Assembly: GCA_043720395.1 (NCBI GenBank) | Contig: JAYSSR010000079.1 | Span: 11,894-75,893, forward strand | DNA: 64,000 nt | Direction: 5' to 3' | Source: JANOYY01 sp043720395 | GTDB lineage: Bacteria > Actinomycetota > Acidimicrobiia > Acidimicrobiales > JANYDT01 | Shown here: piece after piece, positions 1 to 9,102 of the stretch | Numbering within the stretch: the first letter of the stretch is position 1 | Layout of the letters: every line of letters starts with the position of its first letter | The notes under the pieces: generated by a model | Told to the model about the DNA's origin: nothing | Databases searched by the model: none | The model's input: the letters and a program-made list of their open reading frames with translations, nothing else | Translations under genes and position numbers: made by a program

Positions 1-1062
1 GACGACGTCGACGCGTTCTGGCTCGGCACCATGGCAAGCGGCGTCTCCGGACTCACGCTGAGCCGTCCGCTGAAGATCAACTACAAGCCAGTCACGCGCC
101 TCGAGAACATGTGCGCTACGGGCTCCGAGGCGATCCGCAACGCGTGTTACGCCGTGGCCTCGGGCGCGTTCGACGTGGTGATGGCCATCGGCGTCGAGAA
201 GCTGAAGGATTCCGGCTACTCGGGCCTCGTCGTCGGCGGTGCACAGACTGACGGCACGGACCCCACGACAAGCGCACCAGCGTCGTTTTCGTATCTCGCG
301 CCGGCATATGGCAAGAAGTACGGCGTGACCGACGGGGAAATGAAGGAGGTCATGACGCGCATTGCCTGGAAGAACCACTTCAACGGGGCCCGCAATCCAC
401 GTGCACAGTTCCGCAAGGAGGTCTCGAAGGAGACGATCGCGGCATCGCCGCTGATCGCCGGGCCGCTCGGGATCTTCGACTGCTCGGGCGTGTCCGATGG
501 CTCCGCCGCCGCGATCATCGTGCGCGCCGAGGACGCCTACAAGTACACCGACAAGCCGCTGTTCGTAAAGGCGTTGTCGTTCGTGTCTGGTCCCGGCGAG
601 GGCCCGATCGATCCGACGTACGACTACACGACGTTCCGCGAGGTCGAGCGGTCCGCCGCGGATGCCTACGCGCAGGCGGGCGTGACCGACGTCCGGGCCG
701 AGATTGCCATGGCCGAGGTGCACGACTGCTTCACCCCCACCGAGTTGGTGCTCATGGAGGATCTCGGGTTTGCTGAGCGCGGGATGGCATGGAAGGAAGT
801 GCTCGCCGGCACGTATGACCTCGGCGGGGAACTCGCCGTCAACCCCGACGGTGGGCTGAAGAGCTTCGGCCACCCGATCGGGGCATCGGGCCTGCGGATG
901 ATGTTCGAGTGCTGGCTGCAGCTGCGCGGCGAGGCACCAGAAGATCGCCGTGTCGCCGCGATCGCGGCAGGCAAGAAGCTCGCGATGACGCACAACTTGG
1001 GCGGCGCGCCCGGCAACTGCGTCAGCTTCGTCTCCATCGTCGGCACCGAACCCTCCGCGTAG
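1..1062 (+). CDS. Thiolase / acetyl-CoA acetyltransferase, 5' end outside the window
   Basis: Thiolase-superfamily enzyme expected to make or cleave a 3-oxoacyl-CoA carbon bond. The frame is open from base 1, so the true start lies upstream; the first internal ATG is at 31. The nucleophile-Cys motif ENMCATGSEA lies about 35 residues into the visible part, a HDCF motif near the middle, and the C-terminal GHPIGASGLRMM motif carries the second active-site region. The overall pattern is closer to the SCP-2/SCP-x thiolases used in sterol or branched side-chain degradation than to FadA. The substrate cannot be read from the sequence. It ends 85 bases before a palindromic repeat and is not obviously in an operon with what follows. 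Confidence 0.85.
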   Translation, partial: DDVDAFWLGTMASGVSGLTLSRPLKINYKPVTRLENMCATGSEAIRNACYAVASGAFDVVMAIGVEKLKDSGYSGLVVGGAQTDGTDPTTSAPASFSYLAPAYGKKYGVTDGEMKEVMTRIAWKNHFNGARNPRAQFRKEVSKETIAASPLIAGPLGIFDCSGVSDGSAAAIIVRAEDAYKYTDKPLFVKALSFVSGPGEGPIDPTYDYTTFREVERSAADAYAQAGVTDVRAEIAMAEVHDCFTPTELVLMEDLGFAERGMAWKEVLAGTYDLGGELAVNPDGGLKSFGHPIGASGLRMMFECWLQLRGEAPEDRRVAAIAAGKKLAMTHNLGGAPGNCVSFVSIVGTEPSA

Positions 1063-1146
1063 AAGCTCGCTCGGCGGCGTCCCTCGGACGCCGCCGACTC
1101 TGTGGTGTCCTGCATCGCTCGCTGACCTTTCCCGGCGTCCGTTTTC

Positions 1147-1224
1147 GGTTGGGGGTTGCGCGCAGCGGTTGGGGGCTCAGGACATGCTGCGCGCAACCCC
1201 CAAAGCTGCGCGCAACCCCCAACC
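1147..1224. repeat. Palindromic repeat B, left copy
   Basis: This 78-bp element has perfect 20-bp terminal arms: GGTTGGGGGTTGCGCGCAGC at 1147-1166 is the exact reverse complement of 1205-1224. The GGTTGGGGG motif recurs inside and is answered by an inner CCCCCAA, giving a nested double hairpin. It matches the copy at 2333-2410 in all but one base, in the same orientation. Confidence 0.9.
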
Positions 1225-1326
1225 ATCACTGACTCCATCGCGCCCGGGTTCGGGTGACACGAAATGTTCAGAGCGTCGCGTGGTTGCCCGCTGCGCCGGA
1301 GCCGCTAACGGGGTTTGATCAACGCC

Positions 1327-2316
1327 ATGCTCCACGGCTCCCTCCGACGTTCCGATCTCGTCAACGAAGGCCTCACACGTTCAGCGATCGACGGACGCCT
1401 TCGATCGGGCACCCTCGACCGCCGTACCCGAGGCGTCTACGCAACTCCAGATCCGCCCGACGATCTCTTCAAGCGTGACCTCGCCGCGGTGTTGCATCGA
1501 GTCGGGGGCTGCGCGGCCGTGTCGCACCGAAGCGCAGCACGTCTCCACAACTTCGATGGTTTCGCCACCGAATCGATCGTCGAGGTCGTCACCTACCATT
1601 TTTCGGGACTTCGGTCCGCAGACGTCCATCGGACCCGACATCTCCCGGCCGAACATTTGATGACCCTCGACGCTCTCATCGTCACGACCATCGCTCGGAC
1701 GCTGCGCGACCTCGGTAGAGTCGTCAGCCTCGACGAACTTGAACTCGCACAGGAGAGTGTCCTCCGGGGTCCCGACCCGTCGAAACCGGCCGTCTGGAAC
1801 GAAGACATCCTTGTCGAGCTCCGCTTTCTCGCGGACCTTCGCACGCCGAAAACTGGCGCAACATCGCTCGGCATTTCGCTCGCACGTCGCCCGCCGAACT
1901 GTCGGCCAACTGGCTCGTTTGCAGAGATGAAGGCCCTCCAAGGCTTTCGGCTAAGAGGCCTCGGCGACCTCATCCGCCAAGCCGACATACGAATCTTCGA
2001 CTCGACCGGTCGACTCATTCATCATTTCTACGCCGACTTCCTGCATCACCTCACCGGACTCATAATCGAAATCAACGGCAAATCTGCACGGGGAGGCGTC
2101 GTCATGAACGAGCGCGATGTAGCGAGGGCGAATGTCATCACTCCGCACCTCACCGTTCTGACCTATCCGGCGGCCCGCGTGATCGATCGATCATCGTCAG
2201 TCGCCGCAGAGGTGCACGCTCGCGTCTCCCGAGAGGCCGTTCGACCAGACGTCGATGTTCGGCCCGGTGCTGAAATCCGTCGCACTCCGACCGGCTTCGA
2301 CATCTACCTCCGCTAG
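1327..2316 (+). CDS. AbiEi-type winged-helix / DUF559 (Vsr-like) protein
   Basis: The N-terminal ~60 residues (DLVNEGLTRSAIDGRLRSG...RGVYA) match the winged-helix AbiEi antitoxin-type domain. The C-terminal ~110 residues match DUF559, a PD-(D/E)XK nuclease fold related to Vsr: an AEMKAL helix, ADFLHH with the metal-binding Asp, an EIxG strand reading EINGKSAR, and the ERDVARAN segment. The usual Asp of EIDG is Asn here, so catalysis may be altered. A TTG four codons upstream (1315) is an alternative start. No AbiEii nucleotidyltransferase toxin lies next door, so a classical AbiE toxin-antitoxin pair is unlikely. Palindromes B lie 102 bases before and 16 bases after the gene. The function is unknown. 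Confidence 0.75.
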   Translation: MLHGSLRRSDLVNEGLTRSAIDGRLRSGTLDRRTRGVYATPDPPDDLFKRDLAAVLHRVGGCAAVSHRSAARLHNFDGFATESIVEVVTYHFSGLRSADVHRTRHLPAEHLMTLDALIVTTIARTLRDLGRVVSLDELELAQESVLRGPDPSKPAVWNEDILVELRFLADLRTPKTGATSLGISLARRPPNCRPTGSFAEMKALQGFRLRGLGDLIRQADIRIFDSTGRLIHHFYADFLHHLTGLIIEINGKSARGGVVMNERDVARANVITPHLTVLTYPAARVIDRSSSVAAEVHARVSREAVRPDVDVRPGAEIRRTPTGFDIYLR

Positions 2317-2332
2317 CGCTAGCCGATCAGTC

Positions 2333-2410
2333 GGTTGGGGGTTGCGCGCAGCGGTTGGGGGCTCAGGACATGCTGCGCGCAACCCCCAATGCTGCGCGCA
2401 ACCCCCAACC
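2333..2410. repeat. Palindromic repeat B, right copy
   Basis: This is the second 78-bp copy of repeat B in the same orientation as 1147-1224, with one A-to-T difference in the right half. It begins 16 bases after the stop of the AbiEi/DUF559 gene and sits between that gene and the convergent prfC end. Confidence 0.9.
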
Positions 2411-2491
2411 GAAAAGGAGATGGGACGATCCACGCGCCGGCGGATGTTCCCGATACCGCACGAGGGTCACCGCTATTTGGACGCTGCGCGG

Positions 2492-4072
2492 CTAGAGGCC
2501 TGCGACGAGGCGGGCGAGGTTCCAGTCGGGGTTGTCCGCGATGAGGCGATCCATGCGGTACTTCGACTCGAACAGTGCGACCCGTGAACCGTCGGAGCGG
2601 TTCATGACACGCACACCCGTCAGGCCACGCATCGCAGCAGCGGTGTCGGCGTCGGTGCGTCGGGCTACCACGTACGGCGAGCCGCCAAGGTCCACCGCGG
2701 CACCGAACTCCGATGCCAAACGGGATGCAAACACCTCGAACTGGAGTTGCCCGACCGCGGCCAGCACCGGTGCCTGGTCGCCGAAGTCGGGATCGCGCAA
2801 GACCTGCACGACGCCCTCCTCGTCAAGCTGCGCGAGGCCCGACCTGAACTGCTTGAACCGTCCCGTGTCACGCGGACGCACCGACGTGAACACCTCCGGG
2901 TCAAACGTTGGAAGCGGCGGGAACTCGACCACGGATGAGCCCTCGTAAAGCGTGTCGCCGATACGCAGGTCCCGTGCGTTGATGAGCCCGACGACGTCGC
3001 CCGGATACCCCTCCTCCACGGTGTCACGTTCCGCGCCGAACACCGACGTGGCGTACTTCGTGCCGAACGGCTTGCCGGAACGCCCGTGGGTGAGGGACAT
3101 GCCCCGCTCGAAACGTCCGGAGTTGATACGCACGAACGCGATGCGGTCACGATGCGACGGGTCCATGTTCGCTTGCACCTTGAACACCATGGCCGAGCAC
3201 AGCGAATCGAGCTCACGAGTTTTGCCGTCGACGTCAACCCGAGGCGAAGGCGACGGCACCAGGTCGACGACCGCTTCGAGCAATTGGCGGACGCCGAAGT
3301 TCGTGATGGCCGACCCCGCGAACACGGGGGTGGACTCACCGGCGCAGAACGAATCCACATCGAGGTTCTGGCCGACCGCGTCGAACAGCTCGACCTCCTC
3401 ATACGCCGCGTCCCACGCCTTGCCGAGCGACGCCCGCGCAGCGTCGAAAGAGAGGTGCTCCTCGACCGCCATCGTCGCCCCACGAGCGGTCCGCTCGAAG
3501 CGAACGAACTCACCGGCGCGGCGGTCGATGACGCCCCGGAAGTCGCCCGGCTCCCCCACCGGCCACGTCACCGGCGTGGGACGCAGCACGAGACGCTCCT
3601 CGATCTCGTCGAGCAACTCCAGCGGCATCCGGCCCGGACGATCCATCTTGTTCAGGAACGTGATGATCGGCAGGTCCCGAGCGCGGCATACCTCGAACAG
3701 CTTGAGCGTCTGTGTTTCGAGACCCTTGGCCGAGTCGAGCACCATGACGACCGCGTCGACCGCGGTGAGCACGCGGTAGGTGTCTTCGCTGAAATCCTTG
3801 TGCCCGGGCGTGTCGAGGAGGTTCACGACGCAGTCCCGGTAGGGGAACTGCAGCACCGTTGAGGTGATGGAGATACCGCGCTTCTGCTCCATCTCCATCC
3901 AGTCGGACGTCGCGGAACGACCGCCTTCTCGGGCATGGACGCTGCCCGCGCGCTGGAGTGCGCCCGCATACAGGAGGAACTTCTCGGTCAGCGTGGTCTT
4001 GCCGGCGTCGGGGTGGCTGATGATCGCGAACGTCCGTCGACGCGCTGCTTCGGAGATGATTCGCGAACTCAC
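2492..4072 (-). CDS. prfC: Peptide chain release factor 3
   Basis: Class II release factor GTPase that recycles RF1/RF2 from the ribosome after termination. The length of 526 residues is normal for RF3. Visible GTPase motifs are HPDAGKTT at residues 20-27 (G1), RGISITS at 65-71 (switch I/G2), DTPGH at 87-91 (G3) and NKMDRP near 142 (G4). The elongation-factor-like domain II and the RF3-specific C-terminal domain follow. The start ATG gives MSSRIISEAARRRTFAIISH, typical of the family. It is convergent with the AbiEi/DUF559 unit and 48 bases from the downstream end of the acyl-CoA synthetase gene on the same strand. Confidence 0.97.
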   Translation of the reverse strand: MSSRIISEAARRRTFAIISHPDAGKTTLTEKFLLYAGALQRAGSVHAREGGRSATSDWMEMEQKRGISITSTVLQFPYRDCVVNLLDTPGHKDFSEDTYRVLTAVDAVVMVLDSAKGLETQTLKLFEVCRARDLPIITFLNKMDRPGRMPLELLDEIEERLVLRPTPVTWPVGEPGDFRGVIDRRAGEFVRFERTARGATMAVEEHLSFDAARASLGKAWDAAYEEVELFDAVGQNLDVDSFCAGESTPVFAGSAITNFGVRQLLEAVVDLVPSPSPRVDVDGKTRELDSLCSAMVFKVQANMDPSHRDRIAFVRINSGRFERGMSLTHGRSGKPFGTKYATSVFGAERDTVEEGYPGDVVGLINARDLRIGDTLYEGSSVVEFPPLPTFDPEVFTSVRPRDTGRFKQFRSGLAQLDEEGVVQVLRDPDFGDQAPVLAAVGQLQFEVFASRLASEFGAAVDLGGSPYVVARRTDADTAAAMRGLTGVRVMNRSDGSRVALFESKYRMDRLIADNPDWNLARLVAGL

Positions 4073-4120
4073 GGGGCGGATATCCTACCGGCCCGCGGCG
4101 ACGAGCCAGGGGCGGGCGGG

Positions 4121-5866
4121 TCAGAGGGCGAGTTGCTCCCTCGCATGGGCGGTGAGCCGCTTGTAATCGACCTTGCCGTTGGGTGCCCGCCCGATCGTGT
4201 CGATCCAGAGGACGTGGCGCGGTGCCTTGTAGGCGGCCAGCCGTTCCTTCACGTGGGCGACGACGTCGACCGGCAACACGGACCCGGCAGGAACGTCGGC
4301 GCGCAACTCGATAAGCGCGCAGATGACCTCGCCGAAGCGGTCGTCGGGGATCCCGACACAGACCGCGTCCTCGACGCTCCCATGCGTCTTGAGCGCCTCC
4401 TCGACCTCCTCCGGGAACACCTTCTCACCACCTGTGTTGATACGCACCGACCCGCGCCCCAACAGGTACAACGTGCCGTCGGCATTGACGAGCGTGTAAT
4501 CGCCCGGAATCGAATAGCGGACGCCATCGATCGTCCGGAACGTCTTCGCCGTCTTCTCCTCGTCCTTGTAGTAGCCGAGCGGAATGAAGCCGGTCACGGC
4601 GACGAAGCCACGTCGTTCCGAGCCGGGTTCTACACGCACGTTGTCGTCGTCGAACACGGCCACCGTCGGACCGAGCATGAACTTGGCCGTCTTCTCCGCC
4701 GCACCCTTGGTCGACACCGATGCCCCGAGCCCGACGGCCTCCGACGATCCAAGCGAGTCGAAGAGCATCGCGGTCGGGAGATGCGCGAGCAGGCCGTCCT
4801 TCGTTTCCTGGCTCCACATGACGCCGGAACTGGAGATGACCTTCAACGCGGAGAGGTTCCACCGACCCGGCGAGGCGTCAAGCGCGGCCAGCAGTGGGCG
4901 CGCGAAGGCGTCACCGACGATCACCAGCTGATGGACGCCCTCGGATTCGACCGCGGACCACATCGCGGCAGCATCGAATCGACGAGCGGGCAGCGTCACG
5001 ACGGAACCGCCCATGCCGAGCGCGATCATCGCGGAGAACTGTCCGGTTCCGTGCATGAGCGGGCAACCCGGCAGCAGGATCGGTGGCTCGGTCGGAGGGT
5101 TGGCCGAACGTTCGGCAAGTTCTGCGAGCGATGCGATCGGAGGAAATCCGAGCAGCGGGCTTCCCGCACATCCAGCGACGTTGTACAGGTCGTCCTGACG
5201 CCACATCACCCCCTTTGGCATGCCGGTCGTGCCACCCGTGTAGAGGAGCAGAAGGTCGTCGCCGGAACGTCCCCAGGGCCCCTTGGTCGGACCACGAGTG
5301 CCAATTCGCGGACCACCGACTACCGACTCGTAGGGCACCGCCCATGCTGGGCACGCGGCGACAAGGCCAGGTTCTCCCTCAGGATCATCGACGACGTACC
5401 AGCGCTTCACCTTCGGAAGCTCGCCGCGGATCGCGTCGATCAGCGTCGTATAGGACGCATGGAAGACAACCGCTTCCGCGTCGGCGTTTTCAAAGAGGTA
5501 TCTGATTTCCTCCGGCCCGTAACGAAAGTTGGTATTCACCGGCGCAAGACCTGCCTTGAACGCCGCAAAGTAGACCTCGAGATATTCGGGGCCGTTGGTC
5601 AGGTACGCAGCAACCTTGGCCTGGTGGCCGAGTCCGGCGGCGAGCAGGTCAGCAGCAAGGTGGTCCGCTCGACGGTCGAAGTCGTCCCAGGGAAGGCGAA
5701 TATTCGAGCCGGGAAAGCGGCTGATCGTCGAGACAAGAGGTCGCGGTACAAACGGTCCGATCGCGGTACGTTCGGGCGCGCTCGATGTACCGCGAGCGCA
5801 CCGGATGTACCGCGACCAGTTTGAGCGACCGTCAGGCGGCGAGTGCTCGAGACACGAGAAGGGCAC
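4121..5866 (-). CDS. Acyl-CoA synthetase (AMP-forming) with a repeat-derived N-terminus
   Basis: ANL-superfamily ligase that activates a carboxylic acid to an acyl-CoA through an acyl-AMP. Motifs seen: the P-loop LLYTGGTTGMPKG, the DSLGSSE region, GDYTLVNADGTLYLLGR, and the C-terminal lysine motif APNGKVDYKRL. The body resembles fatty-acid or bile/sterol-type CoA ligases. Its first ~45 residues are anomalous: they are translated through palindromic repeat A (5741-5815), reading RYIRCARGTSSAPERTA, where relatives carry a helical LADLFEAVAD-like start. No good ATG, GTG or TTG start exists between the repeat and the conserved core, so the ATG at 5866, overlapping the transporter gene by 35 bases, is the best start. 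The gene may be N-terminally damaged or may have adopted a new N-terminus. Confidence 0.85.
   Translation of the reverse strand: MPFSCLEHSPPDGRSNWSRYIRCARGTSSAPERTAIGPFVPRPLVSTISRFPGSNIRLPWDDFDRRADHLAADLLAAGLGHQAKVAAYLTNGPEYLEVYFAAFKAGLAPVNTNFRYGPEEIRYLFENADAEAVVFHASYTTLIDAIRGELPKVKRWYVVDDPEGEPGLVAACPAWAVPYESVVGGPRIGTRGPTKGPWGRSGDDLLLLYTGGTTGMPKGVMWRQDDLYNVAGCAGSPLLGFPPIASLAELAERSANPPTEPPILLPGCPLMHGTGQFSAMIALGMGGSVVTLPARRFDAAAMWSAVESEGVHQLVIVGDAFARPLLAALDASPGRWNLSALKVISSSGVMWSQETKDGLLAHLPTAMLFDSLGSSEAVGLGASVSTKGAAEKTAKFMLGPTVAVFDDDNVRVEPGSERRGFVAVTGFIPLGYYKDEEKTAKTFRTIDGVRYSIPGDYTLVNADGTLYLLGRGSVRINTGGEKVFPEEVEEALKTHGSVEDAVCVGIPDDRFGEVICALIELRADVPAGSVLPVDVVAHVKERLAAYKAPRHVLWIDTIGRAPNGKVDYKRLTAHAREQLAL
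5741..5815. repeat. Palindromic repeat A, copy 1 (inside a CDS)
   Basis: This 75-bp nested palindrome is bounded by TCGCGGTAC and GTACCGCGA, with a second TCGCGGTACG/ATGTACCGCGA pair inside. It is the only copy of family A that overlaps a coding sequence, where it encodes part of the N-terminus of the acyl-CoA synthetase. Confidence 0.9.
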
Positions 5867-7733
5867 CGCCGCCGATCAATACGAACGCAGATGCGAGCGG
5901 GAGGGCGCTGAGAACGGGGGCAAGCACGGCACCGCGTCCACCACTCGATGACCAGTTTCGCAGGCGTCCCTCGAAGTAGGCGAGCACGACACCTGCGCCC
6001 ATGAGCGTCAGTGCGAGACCGATGCCGTAGGCCACGACGAGGAGCAGTCCGAACCACACCCGACCGAGCGCAACCGCAGCGAGTAAGACCACGAGCGCTG
6101 ACGGGCTCGGGACCAGCCCACCGGCGAGACCCATCGACACAAGTTGACGACGCGAGACAACGACGCCCGGCTTCGGGAGGACGTGGGAGTGCGCGAGCCC
6201 ACCGTGCGCGTGCGTCGTTACGGTGAGGCGAGGGTCCGTACGGGCCGCGTTGAGCGCCTTTCGGCCGATCCGGAAACGACTGCGGACGGAGGTTCTCGTG
6301 CGCGGATGTTGATGCGGATGCGGATGCGTGTGGTCGTCTCCATGCTCATGCGCACCGTGCCCGTGGCCGTGGTGAGCGTGTTCGTGCGCATCATGTCCGT
6401 CGTCAGCCATCGCATGAGCGTGGGGATGCGCATGGTCGTGCGCACCGTGTCGGCGCTGGTAGTCCGCTCCACGTTGGTCCGCCTCATCGTGGGTCACGTT
6501 GGGATGGCTGCGCCCGCGTGCATCCGCCGCCCCAACGACCTGTACCTCGGACTCAATCCCTGCGGACTCCAGCACACCGAACAGACCGTCAGCTCGACCC
6601 GACCGATAGGCGCGCAGACGATCGCGGAGGAGGCCGACCCCGACGGCGACGACCAGGAGTCCGGAACCGACACCGGTCCAGCGCAGCGTCCGATCCGGTG
6701 ACCAGGTCGTGCTCGCGAGCGCAAGCAGGCCGAGCAGAATCACCCCGATCGTATGCGTGAGGGCAACCGTGCCGCCGATCGTTAACAGCTCCCGACGGCC
6801 ACCACGACGGCTCAATACGTAAGCCGCCATCAGCGACTTGCCGTGACCGGGTGCCAGTGCATGGAAGCCACCGAGCAAGATCGCCAATACGATCGCACCG
6901 AGCGCAAACATCGGGCTCAGCGTGTCGCGTGCAACGAGCGACTGAAAGCGACGCGTCAGCGAATTGTTCCCACGTTCCGCCGCCCTCCGGGCACTGGCTT
7001 CCGCGGTCGCCGACGATGTCGTAGGGGCGGTCGCTGGAGCGGTCGGCGGTACATTTCCGGCCGCGCTCACCGAAGCCACGCTCACGTTGGCGGAGCGGAC
7101 CGCACTCGCCGATTCGGCAGCGTCCGAGGGGTAGCTGGTGAGCAGCGCCGAGGGCGATTTCGCGGGGAGGTCGGTCTCGATCACGACGCCGCGTCCGACC
7201 GCCGTGATCTCCCGCCAGCCGAGCCGATCGCCGAAGTTCGTGTCCCTGACGCTGAGCGTCGAGCCAGCCGACACCGCAACCGGAGCGGTCAGCTCGCAGG
7301 TGAGCCGCAGCGTTGTGAGTCCGGCTTGCCCCTCCGGGAACGTCACGGCGGATGCAGACACCACCCATCCGATCGAACCCGATGTGGCACCCATCGTTGC
7401 CTTGATGCCTCGGGAGCGTTCTGCGCATTCGCTCCCGGCCCACTTGGATGCAACGGTCGCTGGCACATCGCCCGTCGCCGCGCCAAGCCCCTGACGCACC
7501 TTCAACGCCGGAATCTCGGCGAGATCGACGATGTAAAGCGCATCGACCCGCTCGGAACCGACGGTAAGGGCGAGCGCCGTGTTGGTGGTGAAGTTGCCGA
7601 GGGGATGCGCTTCAGCGGCCGGCGACGGCAGTGCCGTCACGGCGATCAACGCAAGTGCGAGCCACCGACCAGGCCTCAGCCGCCGGACAAGGCGGCGGAC
7701 GAAGGCCTGGTCCCGGACAGCCTGCCGACTCAT
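5832..7733 (-). CDS. NicO/RcnA-type nickel-cobalt transporter with long His-rich loop
   Basis: Predicted membrane metal transporter of the NicO family (nickel/cobalt transport or efflux). A signal-like segment at residues ~25-43 (WLALALIAVTALPSPAAEA) precedes a ~250-residue extracytoplasmic region. The membrane core starts at GGFHALAPGHGKSLMAAY, the family hallmark, followed by THTIGVILLGLL. A cytoplasmic or loop segment extremely rich in His and Asp (HDHAHPHAHA, HEHAHHGHGHGAHEHGDDHT) probably buffers or senses metal. Further helices include GLVPSPSALVVLLAAV and a final hydrophobic segment at the C-terminus. It is the last gene of an operon, overlapping the upstream TPR gene by ATGA at 7730-7733. 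Whether it imports or exports, and which metal, cannot be decided. Confidence 0.85.
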   Translation of the reverse strand: MSRQAVRDQAFVRRLVRRLRPGRWLALALIAVTALPSPAAEAHPLGNFTTNTALALTVGSERVDALYIVDLAEIPALKVRQGLGAATGDVPATVASKWAGSECAERSRGIKATMGATSGSIGWVVSASAVTFPEGQAGLTTLRLTCELTAPVAVSAGSTLSVRDTNFGDRLGWREITAVGRGVVIETDLPAKSPSALLTSYPSDAAESASAVRSANVSVASVSAAGNVPPTAPATAPTTSSATAEASARRAAERGNNSLTRRFQSLVARDTLSPMFALGAIVLAILLGGFHALAPGHGKSLMAAYVLSRRGGRRELLTIGGTVALTHTIGVILLGLLALASTTWSPDRTLRWTGVGSGLLVVAVGVGLLRDRLRAYRSGRADGLFGVLESAGIESEVQVVGAADARGRSHPNVTHDEADQRGADYQRRHGAHDHAHPHAHAMADDGHDAHEHAHHGHGHGAHEHGDDHTHPHPHQHPRTRTSVRSRFRIGRKALNAARTDPRLTVTTHAHGGLAHSHVLPKPGVVVSRRQLVSMGLAGGLVPSPSALVVLLAAVALGRVWFGLLLVVAYGIGLALTLMGAGVVLAYFEGRLRNWSSSGGRGAVLAPVLSALPLASAFVLIGGGALLVSRALAA

Positions 7734-9049
7734 GACGGGAGCCCATCGAGTGCGATGCGGGCGAGCGGTGCTTGGAGGACGTCGAAGTTAGGGCTGAGCG
7801 TCATCGATCTGCTGAGCAGCGCACGAGCCCGAACGTTCTCGCCCCGGGCGGCAGCAATCATTCCGGCGTGGTAGCTCAGCGCCGCGTCCGGAGTCCCGAG
7901 AGCGAGCGCCTTGTCAGCAGCAGCGGCGGCGGATTGGAGATTTCCGGCCTTGAACTCGGTCCATGCAAGGGCGTCGTAGCCGTACACATCTTTGCGGTCC
8001 ACGATCTCAGCCCTCGCGAGGCTTACCGCGTCTGCCAGACGCCGGTCGTGGTTTGCGTAGAAGAGCGCCAGCTCCCTGTTGTAGATCTGTCGATTCGCGG
8101 TTGCCAAGCCGGCAATCGCATCGACCAACGCATACGACTCATCGGCACCCTTGTTGTCGCCGCTGACGCTCAGGACATCGCCGAGCAGCGTGAGCGCCGC
8201 AGGGTCCGGAAACCGATCGGTAAGTGCACGGAGGATTTTCACGCTGCGTTCGGTCTTGCCGCGACTGGCCTCTGCGCGGGCCAATCCAAACGTTGCGACC
8301 CGGTCGCCAGGCGCCAGCAACAGCGCATGTTCGAAGTGCTTCACCGCATCGGTGTACCGGCCGGCGTCGAAGGAGAGCTGTCCTCGAAACGCCGGGTAGA
8401 ACGCCAGCGTTGGTCCAAGCAGGCCCGATCGAAGCGCTTGACGCTCAGCACGCTGCGCCAATTCCTCAGCAACCTGCGAGTCGCCTTCAAGGAACGCCAG
8501 CCGAGCCCTTCGCACGAGTACGGATGGTTCACGCGGGGCACCACGCTCAAGTTCAGAAAGCACCGACTCGGCGAGGAAATAGTTGCCAAGCTCGCGCGCC
8601 GCGTCGCCTCGAGTAGCAAGCGCGGCCATCTGCTTCGGATCTTCACGGACGATGACCGTCGTCGTGGCAAGTGCACCGGCAAAGTCGTGGTTGGTGTAGC
8701 GGACCTCGGCGTCGATCGTTCGTGCGTCAGGGTCGCGCGGAGCTATGGCCAATGCACGGCCAACGGCATTCTGTGCGCCTGCGTAGCTGGCAGCGTCGCC
8801 GGTGATACGGCCCCGAGAGAGCTGGAGTCGGGCGAGAAGACCCAGACCCGAGGACGTCGGCGTGTTCACCATCTGACGCTGCGTGTCCCGGATGAGCCGG
8901 TCTATGTCAAGCAGCGTCGAATCGGTCGTCGTGGCGACCGCAGTCGGGCTGGCCGACCGGGCCGATGCGTATTGATATGTCGACACGACCGCGCCACCCA
9001 CAAGCGTGAGCATCGTGACTGCGGCGACCTTGCGAGCAGGGTTCTTCAT
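7730..9049 (-). CDS. Exported or membrane-anchored TPR protein
   Basis: A 439-residue protein with an N-terminal membrane or signal segment (VAAVTMLTLVGGAVVSTY, residues ~8-25) followed by repeated helical pairs of TPR character, such as AGAQNAVGRALAIAPRDPDA, DAVKHFEHALLLAPGDRVAT and AAADKALALGTPDAA. TPR proteins are protein-interaction scaffolds, so it probably works outside the membrane with the neighbouring DUF4331 protein and NicO transporter. The start at 9049 is chosen because an AGGAAG ribosome-binding site lies just upstream; an in-frame extension to 9325 would run into the DUF4331 gene and has no domain content. Its stop overlaps the transporter start. Confidence 0.85.
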   Translation of the reverse strand: MKNPARKVAAVTMLTLVGGAVVSTYQYASARSASPTAVATTTDSTLLDIDRLIRDTQRQMVNTPTSSGLGLLARLQLSRGRITGDAASYAGAQNAVGRALAIAPRDPDARTIDAEVRYTNHDFAGALATTTVIVREDPKQMAALATRGDAARELGNYFLAESVLSELERGAPREPSVLVRRARLAFLEGDSQVAEELAQRAERQALRSGLLGPTLAFYPAFRGQLSFDAGRYTDAVKHFEHALLLAPGDRVATFGLARAEASRGKTERSVKILRALTDRFPDPAALTLLGDVLSVSGDNKGADESYALVDAIAGLATANRQIYNRELALFYANHDRRLADAVSLARAEIVDRKDVYGYDALAWTEFKAGNLQSAAAAADKALALGTPDAALSYHAGMIAAARGENVRARALLSRSMTLSPNFDVLQAPLARIALDGLPS

Positions 9050-9102
9050 GGGACTTCCTTCATGAACAGTGACTGGTGATCGTTCATTGCGCAAAACGGC
9101 GA

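Larger units (their letters stand above)
1147..2410. mobile_element. Putative palindrome-framed AbiEi/DUF559 unit 1
   Basis: A single AbiEi/DUF559 gene sits between two direct copies of palindrome B that differ at one base in 78. The unit fills the space between the thiolase and prfC. The layout resembles a REP-RAYT unit with a nuclease-fold protein in place of a Y1 transposase. I saw no convincing target-site duplication, and mobility is inferred only from the flanking copies and from the parallel unit at 23764-24960. Confidence 0.4.

Noticed and set aside
1327..2316. Classical AbiE abortive-infection system
   Set aside because: No AbiEii nucleotidyltransferase gene lies next to this gene or to the one at 23805; the C-terminal DUF559 domain also differs from AbiEi antitoxins of that system.
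3935..5824. 629-codon plus-strand open frame
   Set aside because: It lies antisense to the acyl-CoA synthetase and prfC, is Arg-rich and without domains; a high-GC shadow frame.
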